From CAZTII01 sp964613305 (GTDB taxonomy: Bacteria > Bacillota_I > Bacilli_A > Erysipelotrichales > Erysipelotrichaceae), in contig CAZTII010000022.1 in assembly GCA_964613305.1 (NCBI GenBank), positions 1-25,961 of the forward strand: 25,961 nt of DNA, in the 5' to 3' direction. The notes beneath the pieces are model-generated. The model had not been told where the DNA came from. It ran no database searches and was given only the letters and a program-made list of their open reading frames with translations. Both the position numbers and the translations under genes were made by a program. Positions 14,545 to 22,811 of this stretch are shown piece after piece. Every line of letters starts with the position of its first letter. Position 1 is the stretch's first letter.

Positions 14545-16449
14545 TTAAGAAATTCTTGTTCCAACGGCTATATCGACAAAAGAAATAACTTCTAGTTGTT
14601 TTTCATCTTTTGCGGCTAAAATCATTCCTTGTGATTGAACACCACGTAATGTCACTGGTTTTAAGTTAACTATAACCGCTACTTTTTTACCAATTAAATC
14701 ACTTGGTTGATATGTTGATGCGATGCCAGAAACAATTTGACGCATTTCATTACCAATATCAATTTGAGATACAAGCAATTTATCTGCTTTAGGATGTTTT
14801 TCACACGATTTAATTTCTCCTACAACAATTTCAATCTTGCTGAAATCATCGATAGAAATTTCAGGTAAATGCTCGATTTTAGGTTCCATGTCATTATAAA
14901 TGGTTTCTAACATTGCTTTATCATCAATACGAGCAAATAATATTTCAGGTGTTTCAACGACATGATATTCATTGACTAACGAGCCAACGGAAGTACAATG
15001 TTCTAATGATGATTGTTCAACGTGTAATTGTTTTAAAATCTTCGTTGAAGTTTCTGGTAAAGCAAATTGAATTAATGTGGCACAAATACGAATACCTTCA
15101 CATAGATTGTATAATACCGTATTTAAACGAGGGAAACTTTCTTCATTTTTACCTAATATCCAAGGAGTTGTTTCATCGATGTATTTGTTACAACGTTTTA
15201 GTGTATGCATAATTTCTTCAATCGCATCTGCTACTTTAAGTTCATTCATTTTAGCTTCGACTTTAGTTGGTAAAGATTCAAGAGTTGAGATAAAGTCAGT
15301 GTCTAATGGTTCTGTACATTTAGTATTAACAACGTTACCTTTAAAGTATTTATTGATCATCGTAATTGTTCTATTTACTAAGTTTCCTAAATTATTCGCT
15401 AAGTCAGAATTAATACGTTCAATCATTAATTCATAAGTTAATGTACCATCATGACCAAATGGCATTTCATGCAACATGATGTAACGAACTGCTTCTGAAC
15501 CGAAATAATTTACTAAGGTATCAGTATAAATCACATTACCTTTTGATTTACTCATTTTACCTTCACCAACAAGTAACCATGGATGTCCAAACACTTGTTT
15601 TGGAAGCTCAATATCTAATGCCATCAACATAATTGGCCAATAAATAGTGTGGAAACGTAAAATATCTTTACCAATTAAATGAACATCACAAGGCCAATAA
15701 CGATGGAAATCGTCATGATGATTTCCGTCCATATCAAAGCCTAAACCAGTAATGTAATTGGTTAAGGCATCAATCCAAACATATACAACGTGTTTAGGAT
15801 CAAAGTCAACCGCAATACCCCATTTAAACGATGTACGAGAAACACATAAATCTTGTAATCCAGGTTTAATAAAATTATTTACCATTTCATTTTTTCTTGA
15901 TTCAGGTTGAATGAAATGTGGATTTTCTTCAATATGTTTCATTAATCGATCCGAATAATTGCTCATTTTAAAGAAGTACGCTTCTTCTTTTGCTTTTTGT
16001 ACGGGACGACCACAATCAGGACAACAATTATCTACTAATTGAGCTTCCGTAAAAAATGATTCACAATCTTTACAATATAAACCTTCATATTCTGATTTAT
16101 AAATATCACCTTGATCATATAATTTTTTAAAGATTTTTTGGATTTGTTTTTCATGATATGGATCAGTTGTACGCATAAATTTATCATATGAACAATTGAC
16201 AATATCAAATTGATTTTTAATGATTGCGGCAATTTCATCAACGAATTGTTGAGTATCTTTTCCGGCAGCTTTTGCTTTTTCTTCAATCTTTTGACCATGT
16301 TCATCAGTTCCAGTTTGGAAGCGAACATCGAATCCACACATTCTTTTATAACGTGCGATAGCGTCTGCTAAAACGATTTCATACACATTTCCAATATGTG
16401 GTTTTCCCGAAGTATAAGCAATTGCCGTAGTAATATAATATGGTTTCAT
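14545..16449 (-). CDS. metG: Methionyl-tRNA synthetase
   Basis: It charges tRNA-Met, including the initiator. The class I signatures are present: Pro17-His-Ile-Gly-Asn21 and Lys298-Met-Ser-Lys-Ser302. The inserted connective domain has one zinc knuckle (Cys126-x2-Cys129, Cys143-x2-Cys146). The C-terminal portion (about 535-634) is the EMAP/Trbp111-type OB-fold that binds tRNA and dimerises, with its Val-Gly-Glu-Ile, Lys-x-Ala-Asp-Lys-Leu and Ser-Gln-Gly-Met-Ile-Leu-Ala features. The 634 residues match the Bacillota form. AAGGAG stands before the ATG. An extended -10 candidate lies 28 nt upstream in the short gap after the pyridoxal kinase gene; there is no room for a T-box leader. Confidence 0.96.
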   Translation of the reverse strand: MKPYYITTAIAYTSGKPHIGNVYEIVLADAIARYKRMCGFDVRFQTGTDEHGQKIEEKAKAAGKDTQQFVDEIAAIIKNQFDIVNCSYDKFMRTTDPYHEKQIQKIFKKLYDQGDIYKSEYEGLYCKDCESFFTEAQLVDNCCPDCGRPVQKAKEEAYFFKMSNYSDRLMKHIEENPHFIQPESRKNEMVNNFIKPGLQDLCVSRTSFKWGIAVDFDPKHVVYVWIDALTNYITGLGFDMDGNHHDDFHRYWPCDVHLIGKDILRFHTIYWPIMLMALDIELPKQVFGHPWLLVGEGKMSKSKGNVIYTDTLVNYFGSEAVRYIMLHEMPFGHDGTLTYELMIERINSDLANNLGNLVNRTITMINKYFKGNVVNTKCTEPLDTDFISTLESLPTKVEAKMNELKVADAIEEIMHTLKRCNKYIDETTPWILGKNEESFPRLNTVLYNLCEGIRICATLIQFALPETSTKILKQLHVEQSSLEHCTSVGSLVNEYHVVETPEILFARIDDKAMLETIYNDMEPKIEHLPEISIDDFSKIEIVVGEIKSCEKHPKADKLLVSQIDIGNEMRQIVSGIASTYQPSDLIGKKVAVIVNLKPVTLRGVQSQGMILAAKDEKQLEVISFVDIAVGTRIS

Positions 16450-16476
16450 TGGTTTCTCCTTAAAAGTATATTATTT

Positions 16477-16485
16477 ATTTTAACA
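16477..16485 (-). promoter_or_regulatory. Possible extended -10 promoter of metG
   Basis: On the minus strand it reads TGT-TAAAAT with no -35. The predicted start is near 16470, leaving a leader of about 20 nt. metG may also be read from the promoter at 17353-17382. Confidence 0.4.
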
Positions 16486-16498
16486 TATTTTCTGATGA

Positions 16499-17329
16499 TT
16501 AGATAAATTGATTCAACATGTTTAAATGCTTTTCTATCGGTAATCCTTCTTTATTATCAAATGGAGGATTACTATGATGTAAAAGATGAGTAACGAAATT
16601 GGAAGCACGTTTAGCAGCATCGTTAATAGACACTTTATTAATTAAATTACCAAACAATACTGTCGCAAAGATATCACCAGTACCGGGATAATTAAGTGGT
16701 AATTGTTCATAAAAAATAGTAAATGATTGATGTTGTAGATGATCATAAACATAAATATAATGGTTATTGTCACTCGATAAACAACTAGAAATCACAATAG
16801 ACTTAGCTCCTAAAGAACGTAATTTAGATGCGACCATTTCTATTTTATCGATATCAATAGACAACGATAATGGTTCATTTTCACCAATCAATAGTAAAGC
16901 TTCGGTAAGATTTGGAGTAATCACATCCGTATAAGGAAGTAATCGACGAAGTTGTTCAACGTGTTGATTTGATAAACTAGAATAAAGCTTACCATGATCA
17001 CCCATAATTGGATCAAGCAATACAAGAGGTTTATTTTCACGTTGTATCGCATCAATAATGATATCAACTTGTTTATTACAATTAATATAACCAACATAAA
17101 TACCATCAAATGAAAAACCAAGATCTTTCCAAACACCTAATGTGTTTTTCATATAATAACTTAAGTCCAATAGTTCGGTTTTACCATAATTAAAAGTATT
17201 CGATATTAAAGCTGTAGGCAAATTAAAAGGAGAATAGCCCATGGCTGATATAATAGGAGTAGAGGCATTTAACGCTACTTTTCCAGTACTTGGATAATCA
17301 CTAATCAATAAAAGTTTTTTAAGATTCAT
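16499..17329 (-). CDS. Pyridoxal/pyridoxamine kinase-like protein (ribokinase fold)
   Basis: It probably phosphorylates a B6 vitamer with ATP to make pyridoxal phosphate precursors. The ribokinase-like fold is recognised by Leu-Asp-Pro-Ile-Met-Gly-Asp (105-111), Thr-Pro-Asn-Leu-Thr-Glu-Ala (138-144) and the anion-hole/catalytic motif Gly216-Thr-Gly-Asp219. These resemble PdxY-type kinases; ThiD-type hydroxymethylpyrimidine kinases are the main alternative. A GTG at 17335 in the same frame would add two residues. The ATG at 17329 stands at a better distance from the AGGAAAGG ribosome site. The 276 residues are normal. It is the first gene of a minus-strand group followed by metG after a 49-nt gap. 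Confidence 0.82.
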   Translation of the reverse strand: MNLKKLLLISDYPSTGKVALNASTPIISAMGYSPFNLPTALISNTFNYGKTELLDLSYYMKNTLGVWKDLGFSFDGIYVGYINCNKQVDIIIDAIQRENKPLVLLDPIMGDHGKLYSSLSNQHVEQLRRLLPYTDVITPNLTEALLLIGENEPLSLSIDIDKIEMVASKLRSLGAKSIVISSCLSSDNNHYIYVYDHLQHQSFTIFYEQLPLNYPGTGDIFATVLFGNLINKVSINDAAKRASNFVTHLLHHSNPPFDNKEGLPIEKHLNMLNQFI

Positions 17330-17352
17330 AATCACAATAACCTTTCCTAACT

Positions 17353-17382
17353 ATTATACATGAAAATAAAAAAACGTGTAAA
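17353..17382 (-). promoter_or_regulatory. Promoter of the pyridoxal kinase-like gene
   Basis: On the minus strand there is a -35 TTTACA (five of six consensus bases), 18 nt, then TATAAT. The predicted start is near 17346, just ahead of the ribosome site. Confidence 0.7.
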
Positions 17383-17570
17383 AGATATCATTATTCAATA
17401 AAATTGTTTGAATAGTTTTAAAGGATACAGTTTACTATAAATGAATAATGACATTACAACAAAATAAATTTTACAAGATAACTGCTTTTAACAACGAATT
17501 TTAACAATTAATTGAATAAGTTGAACAAAAGCATGTTTTTTCATCACTGTAAATAGAAAGGGAGCTCGCT

Positions 17571-18461
17571 ATGAACAACAAGAATCGCAAAGGCTTTACA
17601 TTAGTTGAACTCATCGTAGTAATTTCTATCTTAGCGGTACTAGCGTTAATACTAGTTCCATCTGTTATAGGATATACAGCACGTGCTAAAGAAGAAGTAT
17701 GTAAGTTAAATCGACAAGAATTAAAACAAGAATTAGTCATAGAAGCGAATAATGAGACAACTGCGTTTCAAAAAATTGGTGATTGGAATGAAATATTTAA
17801 AAGCTTAAGTAGTCCTAAGTTTCCTGCGAGTCGCCTACAATGTTCAAGTGGAGGAAGATACGTCGCTTTCTTTCAACAAGGTAAAGGTGTTGTAGTGCTA
17901 TGTACTGAACATAGCCCAGAAGCAAGACCTATTAGAATTTATGATGCAGCAAATCAAGCATTTAATGCAGCCTGCAAACCGGATGCCAATGGAAAATGCA
18001 CGAAACCAATTACTGGTGAAGAATTAATGAAAACTGTCAAAGGTCTTTCAATTTATAAAGAAGGGAAAGTTGTAATAGAAGGGACATCGTTTGACTTTGT
18101 GGTAGATAGTCCAAGAGCTCCTTATGGTGATCTTTATAAACCGACCAATAAAGAAAAAGATGGATCGTTATTGATGGCTGGTAAATCGGAAGCTATAGAG
18201 GCTGGTTCAAAAGATTGGTATGTGAAATACATATATGATGACGCCAACAATGTATGGTATAAATTTAACAAGGAAACAGGAACTGCAACGGAAAAAGCTC
18301 AAGATGGTAGACGAATGGGATTTTGTGGAAGCACCGCAACCACTAAACCAACAAATGGAATAACTGACGCAAATTATGGAAGTAAGCTAGCGTGTATAGC
18401 CGAAGTTAGACAAAACCCTACGATGTGGACTAGAATTGATCCATTGATTGAGAAAAAATAA
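17571..18461 (+). CDS. Type IV pilin-like protein, paralogue 1 (seven cysteines)
   Basis: An exported, prepilin-type protein of 296 residues. The N-terminus is an eight-residue basic leader ending in Gly, then Phe-Thr-Leu-Val-Glu with Glu at mature position 5, and a hydrophobic helix of about 20 residues. This is the site for prepilin peptidase cleavage and methylation. The soluble part carries six further conserved cysteines besides one at residue 43, a Val-Val-Leu-Cys-Thr-Glu-His-Ser motif, and an Asp-Trp-Tyr-Val-Lys-Tyr-Ile-Tyr-Asp-Asp motif. All recur in the next gene. GGGAG stands before the ATG. The 235 nt upstream, shared with the divergent kinase gene, hold no convincing promoter for this gene. 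Whether it forms a pilus, a pseudopilus or only an anchored surface protein cannot be told here. Confidence 0.85.
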   Translation: MNNKNRKGFTLVELIVVISILAVLALILVPSVIGYTARAKEEVCKLNRQELKQELVIEANNETTAFQKIGDWNEIFKSLSSPKFPASRLQCSSGGRYVAFFQQGKGVVVLCTEHSPEARPIRIYDAANQAFNAACKPDANGKCTKPITGEELMKTVKGLSIYKEGKVVIEGTSFDFVVDSPRAPYGDLYKPTNKEKDGSLLMAGKSEAIEAGSKDWYVKYIYDDANNVWYKFNKETGTATEKAQDGRRMGFCGSTATTKPTNGITDANYGSKLACIAEVRQNPTMWTRIDPLIEKK

Positions 18462-18475
18462 AAATTCGATAGTTT

Positions 18476-18510
18476 AAAATAGTGGTTACATAATAAATCA
18501 CTATTTTTTT
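18476..18510 (+). terminator. Rho-independent terminator after pilin-like gene 1
   Basis: AAAATAGTG (18476-18484) pairs with CACTATTTT (18499-18507) around a 14-nt loop that can pair further inwards, and more T follow. It separates the two pilin-like genes into two transcripts. Confidence 0.75.
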
Positions 18511-18629
18511 ATGTTGTGTTGATAAATAGAACTAAATTGTCTGAAACATGAAGTGTAAAGTTAAAGTAATTTATTTGTATGAAATTAAATTTTTAAATAT
18601 CAAAAAATGAAACATATTTAATATTAATA

Positions 18630-18638
18630 TGGTAGAAT
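18630..18638 (+). promoter_or_regulatory. Extended -10 promoter of pilin-like gene 2
   Basis: TGG-TAGAAT (TAGAAT at 18633-18638), preceded by TA to give a TATG context. No clear -35 is present. The predicted start, about 18645, leaves a leader of about 20 nt. Confidence 0.5.
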
Positions 18639-18664
18639 ATAGGCGTATCATGAAAGGAGTTAGT

Positions 18665-19594
18665 ATGAATAAAAAATATAATAAAGGATTTACCTTAATG
18701 GAACTTATTGTTGTAATCTCAATACTCGCCGCTTTAGCATTACTATTAATTCCATCCATTATTGGATATACAGCACGCGCAAAAGAAGAAGTTTGCAAAT
18801 TAAACAGACAAGAAATAAAACAAGAGATTATGATATATGCCAATGACAATAGTGATTTTTATACGAAGATAGGTACAAATGATGAAATATTTAAAACGAT
18901 TAAAGATTTAAATAAAATTCATAATAACAAACTAAAATGTAGTGCTCCTAGAAGTCGTTATGTTGCATTTTATCAAAAGGAACGTGGTGTTGTTGTTCTG
19001 TGTACGGAACACAGTCCAGAAGCAAGATCTATCAGAGTATATGATGAGGCTTTTTATCAATTTGGAGAAATGTGCAATGTAAATCCTGAAACCGGAAAAT
19101 GCCGAACCGCAACATTGAATTTAACTGGGAATCTTTTGATGAAAAAAGTAGCAGAACAAGCGTTCTTTAAAGATGGAAATGTTTTTATTGATGGTGCCGA
19201 GAGAAAAATTGTCATTGATAGTACTCGACCTACATTTGGTACAAATTTCTCCAAAACACCAAATGATGTTATGGTAATGGCTGACCATACTGTTAGACTA
19301 AACGATGATTGGTATGTAAAATATATTTATGATGATGGTAATAATGTGTGGTATAAATTTAATACAGATGCAACTCAAAACGCACTTGAAAAAACCCTTG
19401 GTAGAAGGATGGGTAACTGCGGTCCAAATCTTATAAAACCAGATCCAACTAATTCTAACTACGCCGTAGGCGGTAGTAAAATTGCTTGTTTAACGGAAGT
19501 AAGAACTAACCCTGCATTGTGGACAAGAATGGATCCAGATATTAATTTAGCACCGAATACTCCTTATGCACCAGGGGAAACAGTGACTCCTTAA
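18665..19594 (+). CDS. Type IV pilin-like protein, paralogue 2 (seven cysteines)
   Basis: A tandem paralogue of the preceding gene, 309 residues. The leader Met-Asn-Lys-Lys-Tyr-Asn-Lys-Gly is followed by Phe-Thr-Leu-Met-Glu and a hydrophobic helix, a standard prepilin site. The segment after the helix is almost identical to paralogue 1 (Gly-Tyr-Thr-Ala-Arg-Ala-Lys-Glu-Glu-Val-Cys). All seven cysteines, the Cys-Thr-Glu-His-Ser-Pro-Glu-Ala-Arg motif and the Asp-Trp-Tyr-Val-Lys-Tyr motif are kept, while the loops between them have diverged. The frame is open upstream to 18629, but the ATG at 18665 has AAAGGAG 5 nt before it and gives the proper short leader. It has its own promoter and terminator, so the two genes can be expressed separately. 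No prepilin peptidase, assembly ATPase or platform gene is in the window. Confidence 0.85.
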   Translation: MNKKYNKGFTLMELIVVISILAALALLLIPSIIGYTARAKEEVCKLNRQEIKQEIMIYANDNSDFYTKIGTNDEIFKTIKDLNKIHNNKLKCSAPRSRYVAFYQKERGVVVLCTEHSPEARSIRVYDEAFYQFGEMCNVNPETGKCRTATLNLTGNLLMKKVAEQAFFKDGNVFIDGAERKIVIDSTRPTFGTNFSKTPNDVMVMADHTVRLNDDWYVKYIYDDGNNVWYKFNTDATQNALEKTLGRRMGNCGPNLIKPDPTNSNYAVGGSKIACLTEVRTNPALWTRMDPDINLAPNTPYAPGETVTP

Positions 19595-19618
19595 ACCTCC
19601 AACTTGGAGGTTTAATTT
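19592..19618 (+). terminator. Strong Rho-independent terminator after pilin-like gene 2
   Basis: TAAACCTCC (19592-19600) pairs perfectly with GGAGGTTTA (19606-19614) around AACTT; ATTTTG follows. The stop codon TAA forms the foot of the stem. Confidence 0.85.
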
Positions 19619-19687
19619 TGTATATAATCATATTTCAATAAATACATTGAAATTAAATTTCAGATTGGTAATTCACTTGTACTATTG

Positions 19688-19696
19688 TGATACGAT
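19688..19696 (+). promoter_or_regulatory. Extended -10 promoter of the PHP phosphatase gene
   Basis: TGA-TACGAT in a TGTG context, without a -35 at proper spacing. The predicted start is about 19703, followed closely by the ribosome site AAAGGAGG. Confidence 0.5.
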
Positions 19697-19719
19697 ATAT
19701 GTAAATAAAGGAGGTTTGT

Positions 19720-20508
19720 ATGTTTGCAGATTATCATAACCACAGCACATTTAGTGATGATGGACATAATACATTAGAAGAAATGGTTCAACAAGCAATA
19801 ACATTAGGAATCGATGAAATTTGTTTTACCGAACATATTGATTATGGTGTTAAATTTGGTGATGGAAATTGTAATATTGACCGTTTTCAACGAGAACTTT
19901 TTCAATTAAAAGAAAAGTATAAAGAAAGTATAATTATAAAATTTGGTATGGAATTTGGCGTTCAACGTCATCGTATTGAAGAATACAATAAAACATTTAG
20001 TGAATATCCATTTGATTTTATTATTTGTTCGATTCATCAAATTGATGATTTGGAATTTTGGACAAATGATTTTCAACGAGGTAAAAATCAAGATGAAATT
20101 AATTTAAAGTATTATGAAGAATTGTTGGAAGTTGTGAAAACATTTAAAAATTATAGTGTTTTAGGTCATCTTGATGTGATTAGAAGATATGATGAGTATG
20201 GTGATTATCCTTTTGACAAAGTAAAAGATAGTATTACGGAAATATTTAAAATTGTTATAGCGGATGGTAAGGGAATTGAAGTGAATACTTCTAGTTATCG
20301 TTATCAATTAAAAGATACAACACCATCTCTTGATATTTTAAAACTGTATAAAGAGCTTGGTGGTACGATTATTACCATTGGTTCTGATAGTCATCGTATT
20401 GAACATGTTGGTGCTATGTTTAATGAAACAAAAGAAATGTTGAAGGAATTAGGTTTTGAGTATGCTTATACGTATGAAGCAATGAAAGCAATTCCTTATA
20501 AACTATAA
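19720..20508 (+). CDS. PHP-domain histidinol-phosphatase-like protein (HisJ/HisK type)
   Basis: A metal-dependent phosphoesterase of the PHP superfamily. The metal ligands are seen in Asp4-Tyr-His6-Asn-His8, Phe-Thr-Glu38-His39, a Leu-Gly-His-Leu-Asp motif near residues 147-151, and the late Gly-Ser-Asp-Ser-His motif near 225-229. The 262 residues match HisK/HisJ-type histidinol phosphate phosphatases, which carry out the penultimate step of histidine synthesis. No other his gene is in the window, so a different phosphoester substrate is equally possible. A strong AAAGGAGG site precedes the ATG. It is a single-gene unit between two terminators. Confidence 0.85.
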   Translation: MFADYHNHSTFSDDGHNTLEEMVQQAITLGIDEICFTEHIDYGVKFGDGNCNIDRFQRELFQLKEKYKESIIIKFGMEFGVQRHRIEEYNKTFSEYPFDFIICSIHQIDDLEFWTNDFQRGKNQDEINLKYYEELLEVVKTFKNYSVLGHLDVIRRYDEYGDYPFDKVKDSITEIFKIVIADGKGIEVNTSSYRYQLKDTTPSLDILKLYKELGGTIITIGSDSHRIEHVGAMFNETKEMLKELGFEYAYTYEAMKAIPYKL

Positions 20509-20509
20509 A

Positions 20510-20531
20510 AAAAGATGCGGCTGCATCTTTT
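20510..20531. terminator. Bidirectional terminator between the PHP and MFS genes
   Basis: AAAAGATGC (20510-20518), loop GGCT, GCATCTTTT (20523-20531). On the minus strand it is followed by a further run of T, so it is strongest for the MFS gene, whose stop codon lies inside the stem. Confidence 0.8.
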
Positions 20532-21699
20532 AATGTGCTGTTTTCTTTGCCATCGATTGTAATACAAATGATAATAGAAAGGCAATTAGACATAAGAATG
20601 AAACCATAAAGAAGATATAGTTCACATGGTAGTTTTCAATGACATAACCAATGATGATTGGCATAATTAACATCGATAAACCTTGGAAGATACAAAGTGC
20701 CAACATAACACTAGTACTACGTAATTTTTCAGTTGCGTAATCAAAGAAAAGAAAACGACTGATTAAATTGACTACTGGTAAGGTAAACATTTGAAATCCA
20801 TTTAATAATACCATCGATAGTACACTTGTTGATAAACCAAATAACGTGTATTGAATCATTGTCATAAAGGCTGCGAATATGAGTAATTTATATGTTCCAA
20901 CTTTTTTTACAATTTGATAACCTAATAAATAAAATGGTATTTCTACTATAGCACAAAGTGACCATTTCCAACCAATCGCTGTATTGCTTGCACCTAATTT
21001 CATGAGTTTTTCAATAACCGCTGTACCTGAACAGGAATAGGCGCAGCTTAATAAAAATAAAATAAAAACGAGTAATAAGTATTTTTTATTCGTTAATAAT
21101 TCGACAAAATCTTCTTTTGTGATTTTTGTTTTTGAGAATTCTTCTACTTCTGGTTTTTCATTGACTAATAAAATTGGTAGAAATGTAAGTGCTAATAAAA
21201 TCATAAGACTAATTGCGACACCAGGATAACCGAAGTTATTTAAGATCATCGCAAAGACAACACTGGCTACTGCCCAACCAATAGAACCAAATGTTCTTAT
21301 AAAACTAAATTTACTTCTTGCTTCTTCACCATACGTGAAGATCCAGTTATCTAAAGCAGAATAATTGGTATACACTAAACCACCACTAATACCTACAATG
21401 ATTAGTTGAAGAATGAAATTAGTCGAAGGATTTAAGTAAAAGATAGTAGAAATAATAGCTGTAATGGAAATAAGGATAATGACAAATAATTTTTCTTTAT
21501 GGTATTTATCACTAATATAACCAAAGAAAAATTGAAATAATATACTTGTGATTGCGACTAAGGACATCATTGTTCCGCGTTGTGAAGGGGTAAATCCTAT
21601 CAGTGATAAATAAGGAACTAATAGTGATAAAAATCCACAATACAGAAAATAAGCCATGAAATATACGATACTATTTTTAATGACAAAAGTCTTTTTCAT
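20530..21699 (-). CDS. Major facilitator superfamily transporter
   Basis: A multi-pass membrane transporter of 389 residues with about 12 hydrophobic segments. Between segments 2 and 3 it has Gly-Tyr-Ile-Ser-Asp-Lys-Tyr-His-Lys-Glu-Lys, the MFS motif A loop. Overall it resembles the LacY/nucleoside-H+ symporter-like branch (MFS_1-like), but the substrate cannot be read from the sequence. A TTG at 21711 in frame would add four residues. The ATG at 21699 has GGAG at the right distance and is preferred. It is divergent from the AEC transporter gene and has its own extended -10 promoter. The stop codon is inside the terminator shared with the PHP gene. Confidence 0.85.
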   Translation of the reverse strand: MKKTFVIKNSIVYFMAYFLYCGFLSLLVPYLSLIGFTPSQRGTMMSLVAITSILFQFFFGYISDKYHKEKLFVIILISITAIISTIFYLNPSTNFILQLIIVGISGGLVYTNYSALDNWIFTYGEEARSKFSFIRTFGSIGWAVASVVFAMILNNFGYPGVAISLMILLALTFLPILLVNEKPEVEEFSKTKITKEDFVELLTNKKYLLLVFILFLLSCAYSCSGTAVIEKLMKLGASNTAIGWKWSLCAIVEIPFYLLGYQIVKKVGTYKLLIFAAFMTMIQYTLFGLSTSVLSMVLLNGFQMFTLPVVNLISRFLFFDYATEKLRSTSVMLALCIFQGLSMLIMPIIIGYVIENYHVNYIFFMVSFLCLIAFLLSFVLQSMAKKTAH

Positions 21700-21728
21700 T
21701 GAATTCTCCAATCTTAAAAAGCTTTATC

Positions 21729-21737
21729 ATTATAGCA
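21729..21737 (-). promoter_or_regulatory. Extended -10 promoter of the MFS gene
   Basis: On the minus strand it reads TATGC-TATAAT, a perfect extended -10. No -35 at 16-18 nt. The predicted start, near 21722, leaves a leader of about 23 nt. Confidence 0.65.
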
Positions 21738-21805
21738 TAAATAAATTGTTAAAAAGAAAAATGGTTACTTATTTCATACTTTTAACGAATTGAAATGATT
21801 GAATG

Positions 21806-21814
21806 TGATACAAT
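21806..21814 (+). promoter_or_regulatory. Extended -10 promoter of the AEC transporter gene
   Basis: TGTGA-TACAAT (TACAAT at 21809-21814). A TTGAAA at 21790-21795 is too close (13 nt) to act as a normal -35. The predicted start is about 21821, next to the GGAGG ribosome site. Confidence 0.55.
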
Positions 21815-21835
21815 AGTTAAGCTGGAGGTAAGACT

Positions 21836-22756
21836 ATGGAAATGTTTATCGTCATTATTAAGCAAATTACAATGATGTTTTTTATTGTAACACTAGGATA
21901 TATTGCCTATAAAAAGAAAATTATTACAACAAAAGGTACAAAAGAAATGTCGAATGTCTTATTTTGGATTTGTAATCCTTGTATTATGGCAACGACATAC
22001 AACATTCCTTTTGATATTAAAAAATTAGGTGAATTAGGATTTACCTTTATCTTATCGTGTTCTGCGATATTTATTTCACTGATTATCGCTAAACTTATCT
22101 TTAAAGATAAGTTTCGTTTGGAACAACTTGCGATTGGTTTTTCCAATGTTGGCTTTATGGGAATTCCACTAGTAACGGGTATTTTTGGTCCTGAAGCAGT
22201 ATTTTATATTTCAGCATACATCGTAGCCTTTAATATTATGGCTTGGTCGATTGGTATTTATTTAATTAGTGGGGATAAGAAGTTAGTTAATATCGGTTCC
22301 ATGATTAAAAATCCCGGTGTTCTAAGTTTAGCAGTAGGGTTATTAGTATTTATTTCACCAGTAAAATTACCAGAAATTATTTATAAATCGTGTAGTAGTG
22401 TAGGTGGCTTAAACACAGCTTTATCGATGTTAGTATTAGGTTGTTACATAGCCGATGGACCACTTTTAGATATTTTCTCTAATAAGAAAGCATATTTAGT
22501 AAGTTTTGTCCGTTTAATTGTTTCACCACTTATTTTATTAGCACTACTATCCTTATTACCTTCTTCTCTCTATACGATTAAAATGGTCGTTTTAATCGCA
22601 TCTAGTACACCGGCAGCAGTTATGGTAGCAATGTTTGCTCAAAACCATGATAAAGATTTTTCTTACGCCGCAAGAATTGTAAGTTTATCAACAATCTTAT
22701 GTTTTGTTACAATTCCAGTCATTGTGACTTTAGCACAAATGTTATGGGGCATTTAA
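21836..22756 (+). CDS. AEC family permease (auxin efflux carrier/malate permease type)
   Basis: A membrane transporter of 306 residues with about 10 hydrophobic segments in two halves. Typical family features are seen: an Asn-Pro-Cys motif in the second segment (about residue 48), Phe-Ser-Asn-Val-Gly-Phe-Met-Gly-Ile-Pro-Leu (about 102-112), a Lys-Asn-Pro-Gly-Val-Leu loop leading to the second half, and Ser-Ser-Thr-Pro-Ala-Ala near the C-terminus. Bacterial members move organic acids such as malate, but the substrate is not determined here. The ribosome site GGAGG stands before the ATG. No terminator is visible before the flavodoxin gene, which has its own promoter. Confidence 0.87.
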   Translation: MEMFIVIIKQITMMFFIVTLGYIAYKKKIITTKGTKEMSNVLFWICNPCIMATTYNIPFDIKKLGELGFTFILSCSAIFISLIIAKLIFKDKFRLEQLAIGFSNVGFMGIPLVTGIFGPEAVFYISAYIVAFNIMAWSIGIYLISGDKKLVNIGSMIKNPGVLSLAVGLLVFISPVKLPEIIYKSCSSVGGLNTALSMLVLGCYIADGPLLDIFSNKKAYLVSFVRLIVSPLILLALLSLLPSSLYTIKMVVLIASSTPAAVMVAMFAQNHDKDFSYAARIVSLSTILCFVTIPVIVTLAQMLWGI

Positions 22757-22757
22757 T

Positions 22758-22786
22758 TTGCAATTTATACAATTCGATAGTAAGAT
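22758..22786 (+). promoter_or_regulatory. Promoter of the flavodoxin gene
   Basis: -35 TTGCAA (22758-22763), 17 nt, -10 TAAGAT (22781-22786). The -35 and spacer are identical in form to the SRP RNA promoter. The predicted start is about 22793, 19 nt before the ATG. Confidence 0.65.
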
Positions 22787-22811
22787 GTAGCTAACAAAAG
22801 GAGAGTTACAT

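Noticed and set aside
16450..16498. T-box riboswitch upstream of metG
   Set aside because: Only 49 nt separate it from the upstream gene and no T-box sequence or antiterminator is present.
18629..18664. Longer N-terminus for pilin-like protein 2
   Set aside because: A start at 18629 would lie within the promoter element and spoil the short prepilin leader; the ATG at 18665 has a strong ribosome site.
19897..20091. Minus-strand reading frames inside the PHP gene and similar shadows elsewhere
   Set aside because: No ribosome sites and no family resemblance; explained by low GC and the codon bias of the real gene on the other strand.
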